Source: Siphonodentalium dalli
Taxonomy: Eukaryota; Mollusca; Scaphopoda; Gadilida; Siphonodentaliidae
Reading direction: 5' to 3'
Assembly: GCA_032622095.1 (NCBI GenBank)
Contig: CP136066.1
Span: forward strand, 61,720,609-61,784,608
DNA length: 64,000 nt
In this document: positions 8,348 to 19,154 of the stretch, in pieces
How the letters are laid out: every line of letters begins with the position of its first letter
Numbering within the stretch: the first letter of the stretch is position 1
Program-made: the position numbers and the translations under genes
Notes under the pieces: generated by a model
Seen by the model: the letters and a program-made list of their open reading frames with translations, nothing else
The model's database searches: none
Told to the model about the DNA's origin: nothing

Positions 8348-10768
8348 ATGTTCCTGAAAGTTAACATTTGTGGCTTTGAAACAAATTGCCTTATTGATAC
8401 AGGTGCCTCTGTGTCTGTACTCCACTCCAAGATATATGACCAATTAGACAGGAGCCTGAGGCCAACGCTGCTTAAAAACAACTGCCTACTCAAGATGGCT
8501 GATGGGGAGAAAGTGACGCCATGTGGTTTGGCCACTTTTCCTATTCAAGTTGGGCAGATTGATTGTTATAGCCGTATGATTGTGGCCAACCTTGATACTC
8601 CTGCTATATTGGGATATGATTTTCTGAGTCAAAACGAGTGTGAGCTTGACTTCAAAGCATCTGTACTCAAACTGAAAGGAGTGCCATTTAAATGTTCATT
8701 GGAGAGCCAAATAGAAACTCTGTTCAAGCTAACTTTACAGGAAGATATCATCATTCCTCCAGCATCGGAGATGGTTGTGGCGGCCGTTATTGAGAAGGCG
8801 GATCAGGTTGGGAGACATGCCATGATAACAACAGCTAGTCAGGGATTATCAGACAAAGGACTCTTGATAGCACACAGTATCTTTGACACGAACCATAGCG
8901 TGGTTCCAATACGTATAATGAACCTGGGTTCACTGACCAAAAAGCTATATGCACAGACACATGTAGCTGAAGGCGAGCTCATCAGGACTCATTGTATATC
9001 CCAAGTACAACACAAAGAATTTTCAAGTACTGAAGAGGTCAGAATAACAGAGACTGACATATCTGGTCATGAACCACCAAGCTTGCCGGAACATATGGAA
9101 ATTCTAATGGAACAATGTGGGGAGTTAAATGGAGTGCAGAAGAAAATGGTTGTAGAGTTGTTGATAAAACACAGAAAAATATTTTCAAAGAGTAAAGAAG
9201 ACCTTGGTCGTACCCATTTAGTAGAACATACCATCGAGACAGGAGATGCGAGACCAATCAGGCAACCACCTCGCCGTGTACCATATGCATTGCGAGGCCA
9301 GGGGGAGCAAGAAATAGAACGAATGCTGGCAGCTGGGGTGATAGAGGAAGCGAAGTCAAGCTGGGCTAGCCCTGTAGTCCTAGTTCGGAAAGGGAAGCCT
9401 GAAGATGGCAAACCAACCAGCATTCGATTTTGTATAGACTTCCGGAAGGTCAATGATGTGACGGTAAAGGATTCATACCCTCTACCCAGAATTGATGAAA
9501 GTATAGAGGCATTGCGGGGGTCTAAGTACTACTCTGGGATTGATCTGGTTGCTGGATATTGGCAGATTCCTCTGGCCGAGAAAGACCGACCTAAGACGGC
9601 ATTTGTTACATCTAACATCACAGCAAATTCGCAGTATCAATTCCGGTCTATGCCATTCGGCCTCTGCAATGCAGGTGCGACATTTGAGCGAATGATGGAG
9701 ATGGTGTTGGCTGGGTTGCAGTGGCACACCTGTGTCCTCTATATAGATGACGTATTGGTATTTTCAAAGAATTTTGAAGAGCATTGTTCAAGGTTGGATG
9801 AGGTGTTGGAAAGGATTAGTGATGCAGGTCTTAAAGTGTCGCCCAAGAAATGCCACCTTTTCCAAGACAAATGCCATTTTCTTGGGCACATAGTGTCGGA
9901 GAAAGGAGTAGAGCCGGACCCAGCAAAGGTCCAAGCCATACAGTCATGGGGTCAACTTAGAAATGTGAAGGATGTACGGAGTTTCTTAGGGACGTGTTCC
10001 TATTATAGGAAGTTCATAAAGAACTTCGCCAAAATCGCCAAGCCACTTCACAAGTTGACGGAGAAGAAAAACCCATTTGTGTGGTCCGACGAATGCCAAG
10101 ATGCATTCATGAAATTGAAAGAAGCATTAATGAAAGATCCTGTCCTGAAATATCCGGATTTTCAGAAGTCCTTTATCCTGGACACGGATGCGAGTCATAA
10201 TAGTTTGGGGGCCGTGTTGACGCAGAAATTTGATGATGGGGAGCATGCCATAGCCTACTTTAGTAGAACGCTATCAAAACCAGAACGCAATTACTGCATC
10301 ACACGGAAGGAATTGCTGGCAGTAGTTGAATCAGTTAAACACTTCCATACATACCTGTTCAACACCAAGTTCCTTGTGAGAAGTGATCACGGAGCACTGA
10401 CCTGGCTCCATCGATTTAAGAACCAAGAAGGCCAACTTGCTCGATGGATAAACTTATTGGAAATGTATGACTTTAAGATCGAGCATAGACCAGGAAGGCT
10501 TCATAATAATGCAGATGGGCTATCGAGGAGACTGTGTGAAGAATGTGACCACTGCGATAGACAACAGGCTAAGGTAGATTTAGAGAAAGAAGCTCCATGT
10601 GATCTGTCAGATGTACCAGCAATGACTGTGGCTGAAGTTAAGACGATGGAACCGAGTACAACTGAGACGAATGATGAACCAGTGAGCTTACAATGGATTA
10701 TCCCGAGAAGTAAAACAGAAATCCAAGAAGCCCAACGAAAGGACAAGGATATCAGCATCATCATCTAA
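8348..10768 (+). CDS. pol: gypsy pol: protease, reverse transcriptase, RNase H (complete copy)
   Basis: The frame is open from 8225; the first ATG is 8348 (806 codons), but synthesis as gag-pol is more likely. The aspartic protease has its catalytic D17-T-G-A and the late 'ILGYDFL' motif (about residues 10-110). The RT (about 290-500) has 'GIDLVAGYWQIPL', 'SMPFGLCNA' and the catalytic YIDD with D467 and D468. RNase H (about 605-720) has 'DTDAS' around residue 614, 'RKELLAVV' and 'RSDHGAL'. All key catalytic residues are present, so the enzymes look intact. The frame ends at TAA 10766-10768, the same site as in the upstream copy, and continues unchanged into integrase. Confidence 0.94.
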   Translation: MFLKVNICGFETNCLIDTGASVSVLHSKIYDQLDRSLRPTLLKNNCLLKMADGEKVTPCGLATFPIQVGQIDCYSRMIVANLDTPAILGYDFLSQNECELDFKASVLKLKGVPFKCSLESQIETLFKLTLQEDIIIPPASEMVVAAVIEKADQVGRHAMITTASQGLSDKGLLIAHSIFDTNHSVVPIRIMNLGSLTKKLYAQTHVAEGELIRTHCISQVQHKEFSSTEEVRITETDISGHEPPSLPEHMEILMEQCGELNGVQKKMVVELLIKHRKIFSKSKEDLGRTHLVEHTIETGDARPIRQPPRRVPYALRGQGEQEIERMLAAGVIEEAKSSWASPVVLVRKGKPEDGKPTSIRFCIDFRKVNDVTVKDSYPLPRIDESIEALRGSKYYSGIDLVAGYWQIPLAEKDRPKTAFVTSNITANSQYQFRSMPFGLCNAGATFERMMEMVLAGLQWHTCVLYIDDVLVFSKNFEEHCSRLDEVLERISDAGLKVSPKKCHLFQDKCHFLGHIVSEKGVEPDPAKVQAIQSWGQLRNVKDVRSFLGTCSYYRKFIKNFAKIAKPLHKLTEKKNPFVWSDECQDAFMKLKEALMKDPVLKYPDFQKSFILDTDASHNSLGAVLTQKFDDGEHAIAYFSRTLSKPERNYCITRKELLAVVESVKHFHTYLFNTKFLVRSDHGALTWLHRFKNQEGQLARWINLLEMYDFKIEHRPGRLHNNADGLSRRLCEECDHCDRQQAKVDLEKEAPCDLSDVPAMTVAEVKTMEPSTTETNDEPVSLQWIIPRSKTEIQEAQRKDKDISIII

Positions 10769-12073
10769 TTTTTAGAGGAATCCCAGGAAAAGCCTCGATG
10801 GAAGCACCTATCTGAGTACTCCAGTAAAGTGAAAACGTATTGGGCTCAGTGGGACAGATTACATATGAAAGAGGAAATCCTTTACAGGAAGTGGATAAAC
10901 CCAGATACTGATTTGGAGGTTTGGCAGTTGGTGCTACCTGGGTGCTGGCAAAAGGAAGCCCTCAAGATGCTTCATAGCAGCCCTGGTGGCGGTCATATGG
11001 GAGTGAATAGGCTAATAGACCAAGTGAGAGCTCGGTTCTATTGGACCGGGTACTATACCTCAGCCTACATCTTCGTGCAACAATGTCCAGAATGTCAGAA
11101 AGAGAGACCTTCACCTAAGAAGACAGGGCTCATGCAGCAATACTTGGTGGGAGCTCCACTGGAAAGAGTAGGAATAGATATAACTGGGCCATTGCCAAAG
11201 TCACATGATGGGAACCGATATATCTTGGTTGTGGTCGACTACTTCACCCGTTGGGTGGAAGCTTTCCCTATGCCAAACCAAGAAGCTGAAACAGTTGTAG
11301 GTGTCTTGGCAAGAGAGTATATAACACGATGGGGAGTCCCACTTCAGATTCATACGGACCAAGGTCGACAGTTCGAGAGTAAACTGTTTCAGTCTCTGTG
11401 TGAAACTTTTAGTATAGATAAGACCAGGACGACTGCCTTTCATCCACAGAGTGACGGTTTAGCAGAGAGAATGATGAGATCGATAAAGGAGATGCTGCGT
11501 AAACACATCGAAAGGTCACAGAAAAACTGGGATGATTGGCTGCCTATGATCATGTGGGCATACCGATCAACCGTTCACGACAGCACAGGTTTCTCACCGA
11601 GTCTAATGATGCTTGGTCGCGAAATTAACCTTCCTATTGATTGCATGTACTCTTACCTTGAGCGTGAACGAGGAAGCGGAGAGTCTAAGAAAATAGCGAG
11701 ATATGTTGGGGACCTGTTGGAAAAGTTTCTGAAAGTACATGAGGTAGCGAGGGCGAGAACGAAAGCCGCAAGTAATAGGCAGAAGAGAAATTACGATGTT
11801 AAAGTGCGAAAGACAGGGGAAATGAATGTGGGGGATGCAGTGCTGCTGCGAGTCACAAGTGTGGGTAAAGGCTTGTCCAGGAAGCTAGTTCCAAAATTTG
11901 AGGGCCCTTATATCGTGACAGACAGATTGTCAACTGTTTTAGTTCGTATAAAGAGAGGTCCAAAGAAATTATCTAAAGTGGTTCACATAGACCGTCTCAA
12001 GCCCTACTCTGGCAAAGTCAAGAGATGGTTCGTACCTGCGGGCGTGACCACGAGAAGTAAGGATCGAGATTAA
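10769..12073 (+). CDS. pol: gypsy pol integrase segment (complete copy)
   Basis: This continues the pol frame directly after the TAA at 10766-10768; the first alternative start, GTG, is at 10829. Counting from that GTG: HHCC zinc module H49, H56, C86, C89; catalytic D117, D177 and E213 with exactly 35 residues between the last two (D,D-35-E); C-terminal GPY/F-type module around 340-400 ending 'RLKPYSGK'. No chromodomain is apparent after the GPY/F module, which argues against the chromovirus branch. The segment ends 75 bp before the accessory ORF. Intact catalytic residues beside an upstream stop suggest recent loss or recoding rather than long decay. Confidence 0.92.
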   Translation, partial: FLEESQEKPRWKHLSEYSSKVKTYWAQWDRLHMKEEILYRKWINPDTDLEVWQLVLPGCWQKEALKMLHSSPGGGHMGVNRLIDQVRARFYWTGYYTSAYIFVQQCPECQKERPSPKKTGLMQQYLVGAPLERVGIDITGPLPKSHDGNRYILVVVDYFTRWVEAFPMPNQEAETVVGVLAREYITRWGVPLQIHTDQGRQFESKLFQSLCETFSIDKTRTTAFHPQSDGLAERMMRSIKEMLRKHIERSQKNWDDWLPMIMWAYRSTVHDSTGFSPSLMMLGREINLPIDCMYSYLERERGSGESKKIARYVGDLLEKFLKVHEVARARTKAASNRQKRNYDVKVRKTGEMNVGDAVLLRVTSVGKGLSRKLVPKFEGPYIVTDRLSTVLVRIKRGPKKLSKVVHIDRLKPYSGKVKRWFVPAGVTTRSKDRD

Positions 12074-12148
12074 AGATAAAAATATGTAAACCTCCGAGAA
12101 TGGTAGACTATGTCCATTACTTAGTGTCCTCTATTTCTGTCACTTCAG

Positions 12149-13327
12149 ATGGCGGATCGAAACTTCAAAGACGACAGATTTTACTGCCATGATTGCTTCA
12201 AAGTCTTTGACACCAAGACACGGCGAAATCGACATGAACGGGAGGTACATGAGGAGAAGAAATACAATTGTGATTCATGCAAGTATGAGGCTGGACGACG
12301 GGAGCATCTAGATCTCCATATAAAAAGGAGACATTCATCAGGAGAGTCAGTTCCCACAGTGAAATCAAAAGTGGTCAAGGTCATTAGAGGTTGTGATAAT
12401 GTTCCAAGTGCAAAAGTCACGTGTGATATATTCGATCTGCCGGCGGCTGACTGGCTGTCGGTAGAACCAGTTCTAGAGTTACCTCCCGATGACATATTCG
12501 AGGAGGCCTCACCCATTGTTCGTTATGGAGATCGTGATATTCTAGCAGAAATAGTGGCGGAAGTGATGCCTGAGTTAGTGGTTTGTGGTTCGGAAGTTCA
12601 GGCCGATGAGTCAGAGGTGAAGGAGTCCCTAGTAGACACAGATATGCAGACGGACGGGGTAGAGGTGAAGGATTCAGAGATGCAGACAGATGCTATGGTA
12701 ACGAAGGAATCGTCAATGAACACGGTGGAAGAGTATGTGCCAGGTTATAAAGTCGATCGGCTGAGATCGCTGGACATCGCTGGCATGCTTAAATTGCCAC
12801 ATCCTATCACCCACTTGCGACAGCTATCTGCTGACCCACGGTTTTTTCTGATGGGTGCACCTTCGGAATACATTGAGAGTCACCAAGGTGAAATATTCAG
12901 AGCAGGTTTGAGAGAGGCGAGGGAGCACCTGCAATATTATCGACGAAGGTTCGTCCCAGATGGATACGAAGGTCTCACCCGGATTGAGAGGGTGACGCTG
13001 CCTAATGGAAAAATATATGAGCTTATCGATCACTGGAGGCGTGCACCTCAGCTCAAGGAAGGACAACATCGAGGAATCCAGACGGAGGATAGAACCACGA
13101 GGGTTCTTGATAAGGGGACGGAGACAGAGATGGTTACGAAGATGGATCAGGAGACGCAGACAAAGAACCAGGTTCAGAGTATGGAGGCCAGTACTCATAC
13201 AGAAGAGAAGAGGATACAGACAGTAGACGCCAGTACGTCCACCGAGGAATCTGAAGAGGTCATCAAGGACATGGACGATGGTCCCTTGGACTTATGCTTG
13301 CCCAATCGGAGGAGAGCAGAAGAATAG
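12149..13327 (+). CDS. Accessory ORF3, two C2H2 zinc fingers (complete copy)
   Basis: The ORF has 392 residues and differs from the 3099-4277 ORF only by D for E next to the first MQTD motif. Fingers are C13/C16/H29/H34 and C41/C44/H57/H62. xQT motifs occur at 166, 178, 310, 336 and 356. The form [TIM]-Q-T-[acidic] resembles LC8/DYNLL-binding sites, and several in tandem recall the C2H2 protein ASCIZ/ATMIN. PLDLCLP at 379-385 resembles PxDLS motifs that bind the corepressor CtBP (ZEB proteins carry a similar PLDLSLP). Partner binding is inference. Full-length conservation in both copies, with no stop while gag and pol each have one, is notable. It is not an envelope protein: no signal peptide or transmembrane stretch is seen. 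Confidence 0.87.
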   Translation: MADRNFKDDRFYCHDCFKVFDTKTRRNRHEREVHEEKKYNCDSCKYEAGRREHLDLHIKRRHSSGESVPTVKSKVVKVIRGCDNVPSAKVTCDIFDLPAADWLSVEPVLELPPDDIFEEASPIVRYGDRDILAEIVAEVMPELVVCGSEVQADESEVKESLVDTDMQTDGVEVKDSEMQTDAMVTKESSMNTVEEYVPGYKVDRLRSLDIAGMLKLPHPITHLRQLSADPRFFLMGAPSEYIESHQGEIFRAGLREAREHLQYYRRRFVPDGYEGLTRIERVTLPNGKIYELIDHWRRAPQLKEGQHRGIQTEDRTTRVLDKGTETEMVTKMDQETQTKNQVQSMEASTHTEEKRIQTVDASTSTEESEEVIKDMDDGPLDLCLPNRRRAEE

Positions 13328-13449
13328 TAGAAGATTATATTGTTGATAACTCACCTTGCAAATGTTTGTTATATAGTTTCACAAGGTTAAATTTACTATG
13401 GTAGTTGTTGGATTAAGGTTAACGGATCCGGTGATCCGATGTTTTCTTT

Positions 13450-13462
13450 AGGAGGGGGGTGA
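13450..13462 (+). other. Polypurine tract (complete copy)
   Basis: AGGAGGGGGG followed by TGA directly precedes the 3' LTR start at 13463, identical to 4400-4412. Confidence 0.87.
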
Positions 13463-14540
13463 TGTAGCATAGCTACAGGCACTCTCTTTGGTTATTATGT
13501 ATTACGTATTATTGTATTTCTCATGTTTTAACATTGATTCGTTCCATACTTTTCTTTATATCATTCATCGGTACATTCGCGGCTTTCCGTACATTTGTAA
13601 AAGTTCGTCCACTTCATTCGCGTCAAAACATACATTAGTCCGTAAATATCATAAATTAAATCACTTCTATGTTTGTATCATCTCATAACCCATCCGTGCT
13701 ATGTATAAATAACTCATTTCATGTAATTAATAGCACGATATCGCGATATTTATTCATTGTTTTCATCACTTCATTCACCTCATTTGTTTACATGTCAGCG
13801 AGCACTGTTGCGCGATTGGCGGATTCCTTCGTAGCCCCGCCCATCGCTGTCAACAGCGCTCGTCAAAATACCTTGTAGTTAGCAGTTGTAGGTAAGGTAT
13901 GATTTGTGGGTAGTACTGCACGTTCACTTGTGGGTATTTTGTAGGTAGTTGTGGGTAGTAGTATTTAAGCCACTACTACCCACATTTGGGGATCAGTCAA
14001 CCGGAAGTAATATTTGAACTAGATTTGAACAGACGTTGGTGATACGGGATTACAATCTAAGGTTACTAGAAACTAAGAAAGGTGATTAATTACGGTGATT
14101 AATTGGATAAACAAACAATGTGAACGCTCAGTCTATCCAGAGGCATACCATACCTCCAGCAGATGCAATAACTACACTAACTAATTGCTGATTATTACAA
14201 GAAAGTCAAGTTGGACATTAAAAGATCACCCAATCAATTATCAACCTCACCCATGTGTCAGATATCTCTGTACATACCAAGGGTCTATGAATCTGATACT
14301 ACATGTCATGTTATTACTATCCAATAAATTGGATCTTTTACATATCTAGTCACGTTGATTGATCACGCCCTAACAGGAATTCAAGACAAGTCCAGATCGA
14401 GTACCGGTACCCAAGAATGATCATTCAGATCAAGGAGCTCTGTTAATTTGTAACGGGTTGGGAACGTAATAAATCCGCTCGACCAATATCGCTTACCAGT
14501 CTTAAATATCATTTAAGACCCCCTACCCTTCCACGTTACA
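13463..14540 (+). repeat. 3' LTR of the tandem pair
   Basis: This 1078 bp LTR has TGTA...TACA ends, the same TATA-hairpin (13951-13983) and AATAAA signals (14323-14328, 14468-14473) as the shared LTR. It is followed at 14541 by ATGCTAAACAG, which is unrelated to the primer-site sequence after the upstream LTR. This fixes the element boundary. Confidence 0.95.
13951..13983 (+). promoter_or_regulatory. TATA-like box in hairpin loop, 3' LTR
   Basis: Same perfect 12 bp arms and ATTTAAGCC loop as 4901-4933. In a 3' LTR it could drive transcription into the flank from about 13990 onwards. Confidence 0.5.
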
Positions 14541-15088
14541 ATGCTAAACAGTCAAGTGTATTGGTTAATATCACTTTAACTTAGAAACATCTTCGGTTAA
14601 TGTTTCATGATAAGACACGAAATAAGTGTCCTTGTTTTCGGCGTTCACTATAATGTTGCGTGAATTGGTATTCCAGTATATGTTCGAGTAACGCGCATGC
14701 TTGCTTTTGCAGTCAAAATAAACTGATTTTGTCTCTCAATTCGAACATTTCTGACATGAAATCTACTGGCCAGTTAAATTCCATAGAAATTTCGGTGTAC
14801 CGTGCTTCAGAATATAAATATAATTCTGATCGTTTTCATAGCCATTATGCGTGATCGAACAAACGCGAATTTGTTTGCAAATGTCAATTTGTATGAAGGA
14901 ACTATATTTGTCCTTCAAAAGATTATTTCATGAAAAATGAAATTCAGTTTGACTGCTAAAATCTATTTCACAAATGACGAATTTCTTAGTTAGATTATTT
15001 CAACAAAATTTCAAACAAATACACGCAGCAGGCCCAAATCACATTCAAAACCCAAGTGATAAAGGGAAAATTCAATCAAATTTCCGAC
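14541..15088. other. AT-rich flank, no gene seen
   Basis: Between the 3' LTR and the antisense RT relic there is only AT-rich sequence with short ORFs (such as 14660-14854) lacking any recognisable domain. Its distal part may be decayed 3' sequence of the relic. Confidence 0.6.
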
Positions 15089-16050
15089 TTACAATCTCGA
15101 TGTTCCCTTTATATATTCTATTTTCAAGTTATACAAGGACAGTTCAAGCGCCCATCGTTCAAGTAATGGATTTGTTTGATTTGTTGATGTGAGAGTAAAA
15201 GATAAAGGTCTATGGTCGGATCTAACGATAATTTCTGCTGCCTCGAGATAAAATCGTAATTTACGGATACTGTAGTAAATTGCGGACATTTCTTTTAAAG
15301 TTGTCGGCCATTTTAACTGTGTTTTATTCAGCTTATTTGAGATGAAATAGATGGGTTTAAAGTTTTCAACATTTTCAGACAATTTATCTTTGGGTTCAAA
15401 TTTCTGACATAACATAGCGCCAATAGCTGAATTTGAGCTATCAGTGAATAGGTAGTAAGGTTTATTAGGATCTGGGAATGCGAGCCACGGAACTGCTGTG
15501 AGACTTTCCTTGAGAAAATCAAACGCTTTCTGATGCTCTTCCGTCCAAGAAAATCGAGCATATTTCTTGGTCAAATCTGTTAAAGGCGATGCAATCTGTG
15601 ATATATTCGGTACATTGGCTCTATAAAATCCTAAAGTTCCTATGAAAGCTCTAACTTCTCTAACATTTTTCGGTACTGGCAATGCACGGATTGCCGTAAT
15701 TTTCTTTTCGTCGGGTTTGTAACCCTCTTTACCAATAACAAATCCTGAATATGATACTTCTTCTTTGCAGAAATTCGATTTTGAAAGTTTAGTTTTCATG
15801 CCGTGCTTATTCAATCTATCAAATACGATTTTCAAGTGCTCTAAGTGTTGAGATTCGGAAACACTGTGTATGCATAAATCGTCGACAAAAACTTTGACAA
15901 AGTTTAGACCATCCAGGGCATTGGTAACGACTTGGAGCCAGTAAATAGATGAATTAATGACTCCCATGGGGCATCTTGCATATGAATAATTTCCCATAAA
16001 AGTTGATGTTGTTCCGCTATGAATATCTGTGTGAACAATGTGAGTCTGTA
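15089..16050 (-). pseudogene. Antisense Ty3/gypsy RT-RNase H relic
   Basis: The minus strand encodes about 302 residues from the first ATG (15997). In the same frame coding similarity extends back to about 16050 ('HSGTTSTF'), where a stop appears. It starts inside the RT palm ('RCPMGVINSS'), has FVDD as the catalytic box, the FIG/FYR thumb motif, and RNase H with 'TDSSNSAIGAML' and 'RSDHRPLSF'. N-terminal RT, protease and integrase are absent, and the frame ends right after RNase H. It is clearly distinct from the tandem element (FVDD rather than YIDD, low similarity), so it is an older insertion from another gypsy lineage. It is a fragment, not an active gene. Confidence 0.85.
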
Positions 16051-17500
16051 ATCATACGTTGTCAGTTTGATTTCTCTGTGAAATGTTTATGTGTCTTTGT
16101 GTTTTCGTGCCCGTTTTATTCTTGTTGGTCGTCCTATGTAATGCTTTCTGTGTTGAACTTAAATGTATTTTTTTCTATTCTGTGATCTGTTCTGTCGTTA
16201 GCATTTTTAATTTACTCTTTATTTATTCTGGAATGTCGATCGCTTTCACTCCGTGATATCTGTGTAGCAATATGTATTTTAGTTTTCTCTTTACTTTGTT
16301 CTTTCTTTTGTCTTTTCTGTTGGCTGTAATCGTCTTCGTGCTACTGCGGTTGTTGTGTCTGTGATCTGTACTATTTTACTCTGTCTGTATTCTTGTAATC
16401 TGTGCGACGCACAGAACTGCTTCTCGGGAACATTTTAAGATCTTTGTGATGCGCAGAACTGCTCACGGGACCATTTCAAGATATGTGGGGTTATGAAGTC
16501 GGCACAGTCTTGTTGGAGATAACATTTAATCGTCATAGTAAATGAAGAGATGTGCGGTTGGTGACCGGAAATATTGAGATGTCCACGGTTGATAAAATAA
16601 CAACCCGGTTCTACGCCGCCTGTTTGGATGGACTCTGCCTCGAATCGGAATCAGGAAGGGAATGAATGAAAATAAGAAAGAGAATAGAAGGAATCTAGAA
16701 TAGTGATATTCGTTGCTTATATATGTATAGATGATGTTGAATTGGTATATATAATAGATTGCTATATAATGTGTGGGGTAATACTGGATTATCCCACACA
16801 GTTGATTGGGTTACAGTTAGCTAAATTGTGTAGGAGGAAACCCAGATCAGTTAGTAGATATTTAGTTACCCAATGTTTAGTCAGAAATGTTTGGCCCAAT
16901 AGTTTAGTGAACAATTGAATGAAAGTTGGTCAATATTTGGTTATCAATTGTTTAGTCAGGGGAGTTTTGACCCAATAGTTTATTTAAAAGTCGATTAACA
17001 TTTAGTCACGTGCAACTAAACTTTAGTTACTACGTAGGGGCCAACATCCGAATCATATTATGACTCTATCAACATAAAAATATCACTTTTGAATTGTCTA
17101 AACTATTTTTATTGCGAGCTATGCTGACGACCAGGGTATGATCTATTATTACTCTCTCAGCTTAGGGGCCCTAGGGTAATCCAATGGTATTGGATGTCCA
17201 CAAGTGTCAAGGTGACGCTACTTGTACAAACTTAGCACTATATGGCCTATAAATTCCAAACAGATTGATAATTTGTTACATTATGTACATGTGTATATGC
17301 ATGTGCTTCTTTATTACAGAACAGTATACTTGACAGTATAATTCAACACCACCAACTCTAAATTATTATTCAGACCGCCAAGGAATAGGTTAAACATCTG
17401 ATGATCGTGATCGGCCTCACGCGAATTTATTTAGTTGATTCTGTGCGTAATTCAAAGAAGCATTCCAAGACTGGGTCTAATATCAGTTTCACTTGACCAT
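16051..17500. other. No gene seen; weak repeats
   Basis: T-rich sequence (16050-16400) is followed by AT-rich DNA. A degenerate direct repeat around 'GTTTAGTCAG' and 'CCCAATAGTTTA' occurs near 16875-16915 and 16955-16985. The 71-residue ORF at 16703 has no recognisable feature. Confidence 0.5.
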
Positions 17501-17685
17501 TATTACCCAATCAAATGTCCGCAAATGTAAATTGATAGTCTACATACGATTGATTTCGCCCAATTAAGTTTCATTGACATACTTTGAGATGTTTTAAGAA
17601 TTATTACCCAATAAAATCTCCGCAAGTGTTAATTAGTAGTCCACATGATGTATTTCACCCAATAAAGTAAAATTGCCAGACATAC
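17501..17685 (+). repeat. Diverged direct repeat, two ~80 bp units
   Basis: Units starting at about 17501 and 17604 share 'TTATTACCCAAT', 'CCGCAA' and the CACCCAAT/CGCCCAAT segment. They are about 103 bp apart and clearly diverged. Confidence 0.5.
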
Positions 17686-19154
17686 AAACAGACGGAAGTT
17701 CCAAAATATATAATAGATTATTTATGTGTAGTTGCCTTTCTAATTTAAAATAATCATTAAATTTCATTAATCAAGAAAAACTAAGTCCACTCTCATGGTC
17801 TTCAGGTGATAGCATGGACATATTTTATCTCACGTGATTATCTAAGCCTAATACACGCTTGCGATTGGTTGATTGACATTCACTATTACCGATAGTTTCG
17901 TCCATAACACGATAGTGGGCATCCTAAATTTAGCAAACCCACTATCGCATGGGAAATACACAAATCTGTTTTTAGCATGCCCACTATTCCTGGGAGGTAA
18001 TTTGAAAGTCATCTCCGCTTCGCTGCAAAAGTTCAACATTTGTTTGTCCGAAATGTCTTTGTAATCGACAACTAGAGCACAATAAATGATCGTAAGCAAA
18101 TTATTTGTTATTTCTGATGTTTTTCCATGTTGGTAGTCACGATGTATCATATTTCTTTCTCCGCTGATCCCAATATCGCTTTGATGTTTTGTCAATGTCC
18201 TAAGTTCGCACTACTAAGTTTTCTAAATGAATCGTCAGTTTATTTTCGGCCAAAAAAAAAAGTATTGTTTTGATTTCACGCTTGCTTTCAAAATAGGTCA
18301 AAATGGCAACAATTAATGACCCATGAAGAAGAAGATTTAAGATTTGCACAGTTAAAAGCAAGAAAATTTATTGAAGAGAATTTGACCAGTAAAAACAAAA
18401 GACACAACAAAATTCGCACTGCAAATTCTAACATCTTTCTAAGATGAAAAGGAAATACATTGAATATGGGATATGGGAGGGCATAAAGAACGTTCGATAA
18501 AATATAATAAATATTGCACGGCTTGTCGGTGTCTATACGGCGTCTGTGTGTAAATTTACATTTACGTTCGAGTGTAAGTAACACGAGAAGTGGAAATAAT
18601 AGGTTGTGTGTAAACCAAACAACAGCAATCTAGGCCCAAAAACAGCCACCACAACTGGCCGGAATCTAATGAAATTTTATATTGGCAGAAAAAGAATGAA
18701 TATTCAACAGTGTTGGCAAAATAAGAACGAACTATATACACCTCTAAAGATAAACCCCATTAAAGATAGAAACGTCATTCAGAATACATCTCATGGATTT
18801 GTTCTGATATCGACAAAAACCAACACCCTGAGTGTTTTAAAGTGTAGTTTCGACTTTAATCTGCGATTTGGTCGAGCATGGGAATTTAATGTATGGAATT
18901 CAGAAATCCACGTGTCGCTCTACAATCCGCATCAATTCCATACAACATGACAGGGATACGTTTAACCTAACACACACTTCAAGATGCCCACTCTTTCATT
19001 TTTAAATTCACGTAGACTTTCGGGATCTTTTGCAGCTCCCATGAGAATGAACCGTCCAGTTTGCTCTATGGTCATGTTATTGAAACAAGAGAGATGTTTT
19101 AAGTCGTGAAGTTTCGTATATTGCATGCAACAAAATAAAAATATATCAGTATAC
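17686..19154. other. No gene seen
   Basis: Only short, unrecognised ORFs (such as 17848-18195 minus, 18606-18950 plus). A pair of inverted 'CCACTATCG'-type motifs lies near 17910-17945. Nothing supports a host exon. Confidence 0.5.

Larger units (their letters stand above)
4413..14540 (+). mobile_element. Complete Ty3/gypsy retrotransposon (LTR to LTR)
   Basis: The structure is LTR (4413-5490), tRNA primer site (5495-5513), gag (5601-8240), pol (8225-12073), accessory zinc-finger ORF (12149-13327), polypurine tract (13450-13462) and LTR (13463-14540). Total length is 10128 bp with 7972 bp internal. The domain order protease, RT, RNase H, integrase defines Ty3/gypsy. Two in-frame TAA codons (7134-7136 in gag, 10766-10768 in pol) interrupt otherwise intact frames. 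The near-identical LTRs indicate very recent formation. The element ends at 14540 and unrelated AT-rich DNA begins at 14541. The 5' flank is another copy, so no target-site duplication can be read. Confidence 0.95.

Noticed and set aside
18288-18950. Two ~100-codon ORFs around 18.3-18.9 kb
   Set aside because: No motif, composition matches flanking AT-rich DNA, no splice or polyadenylation context.
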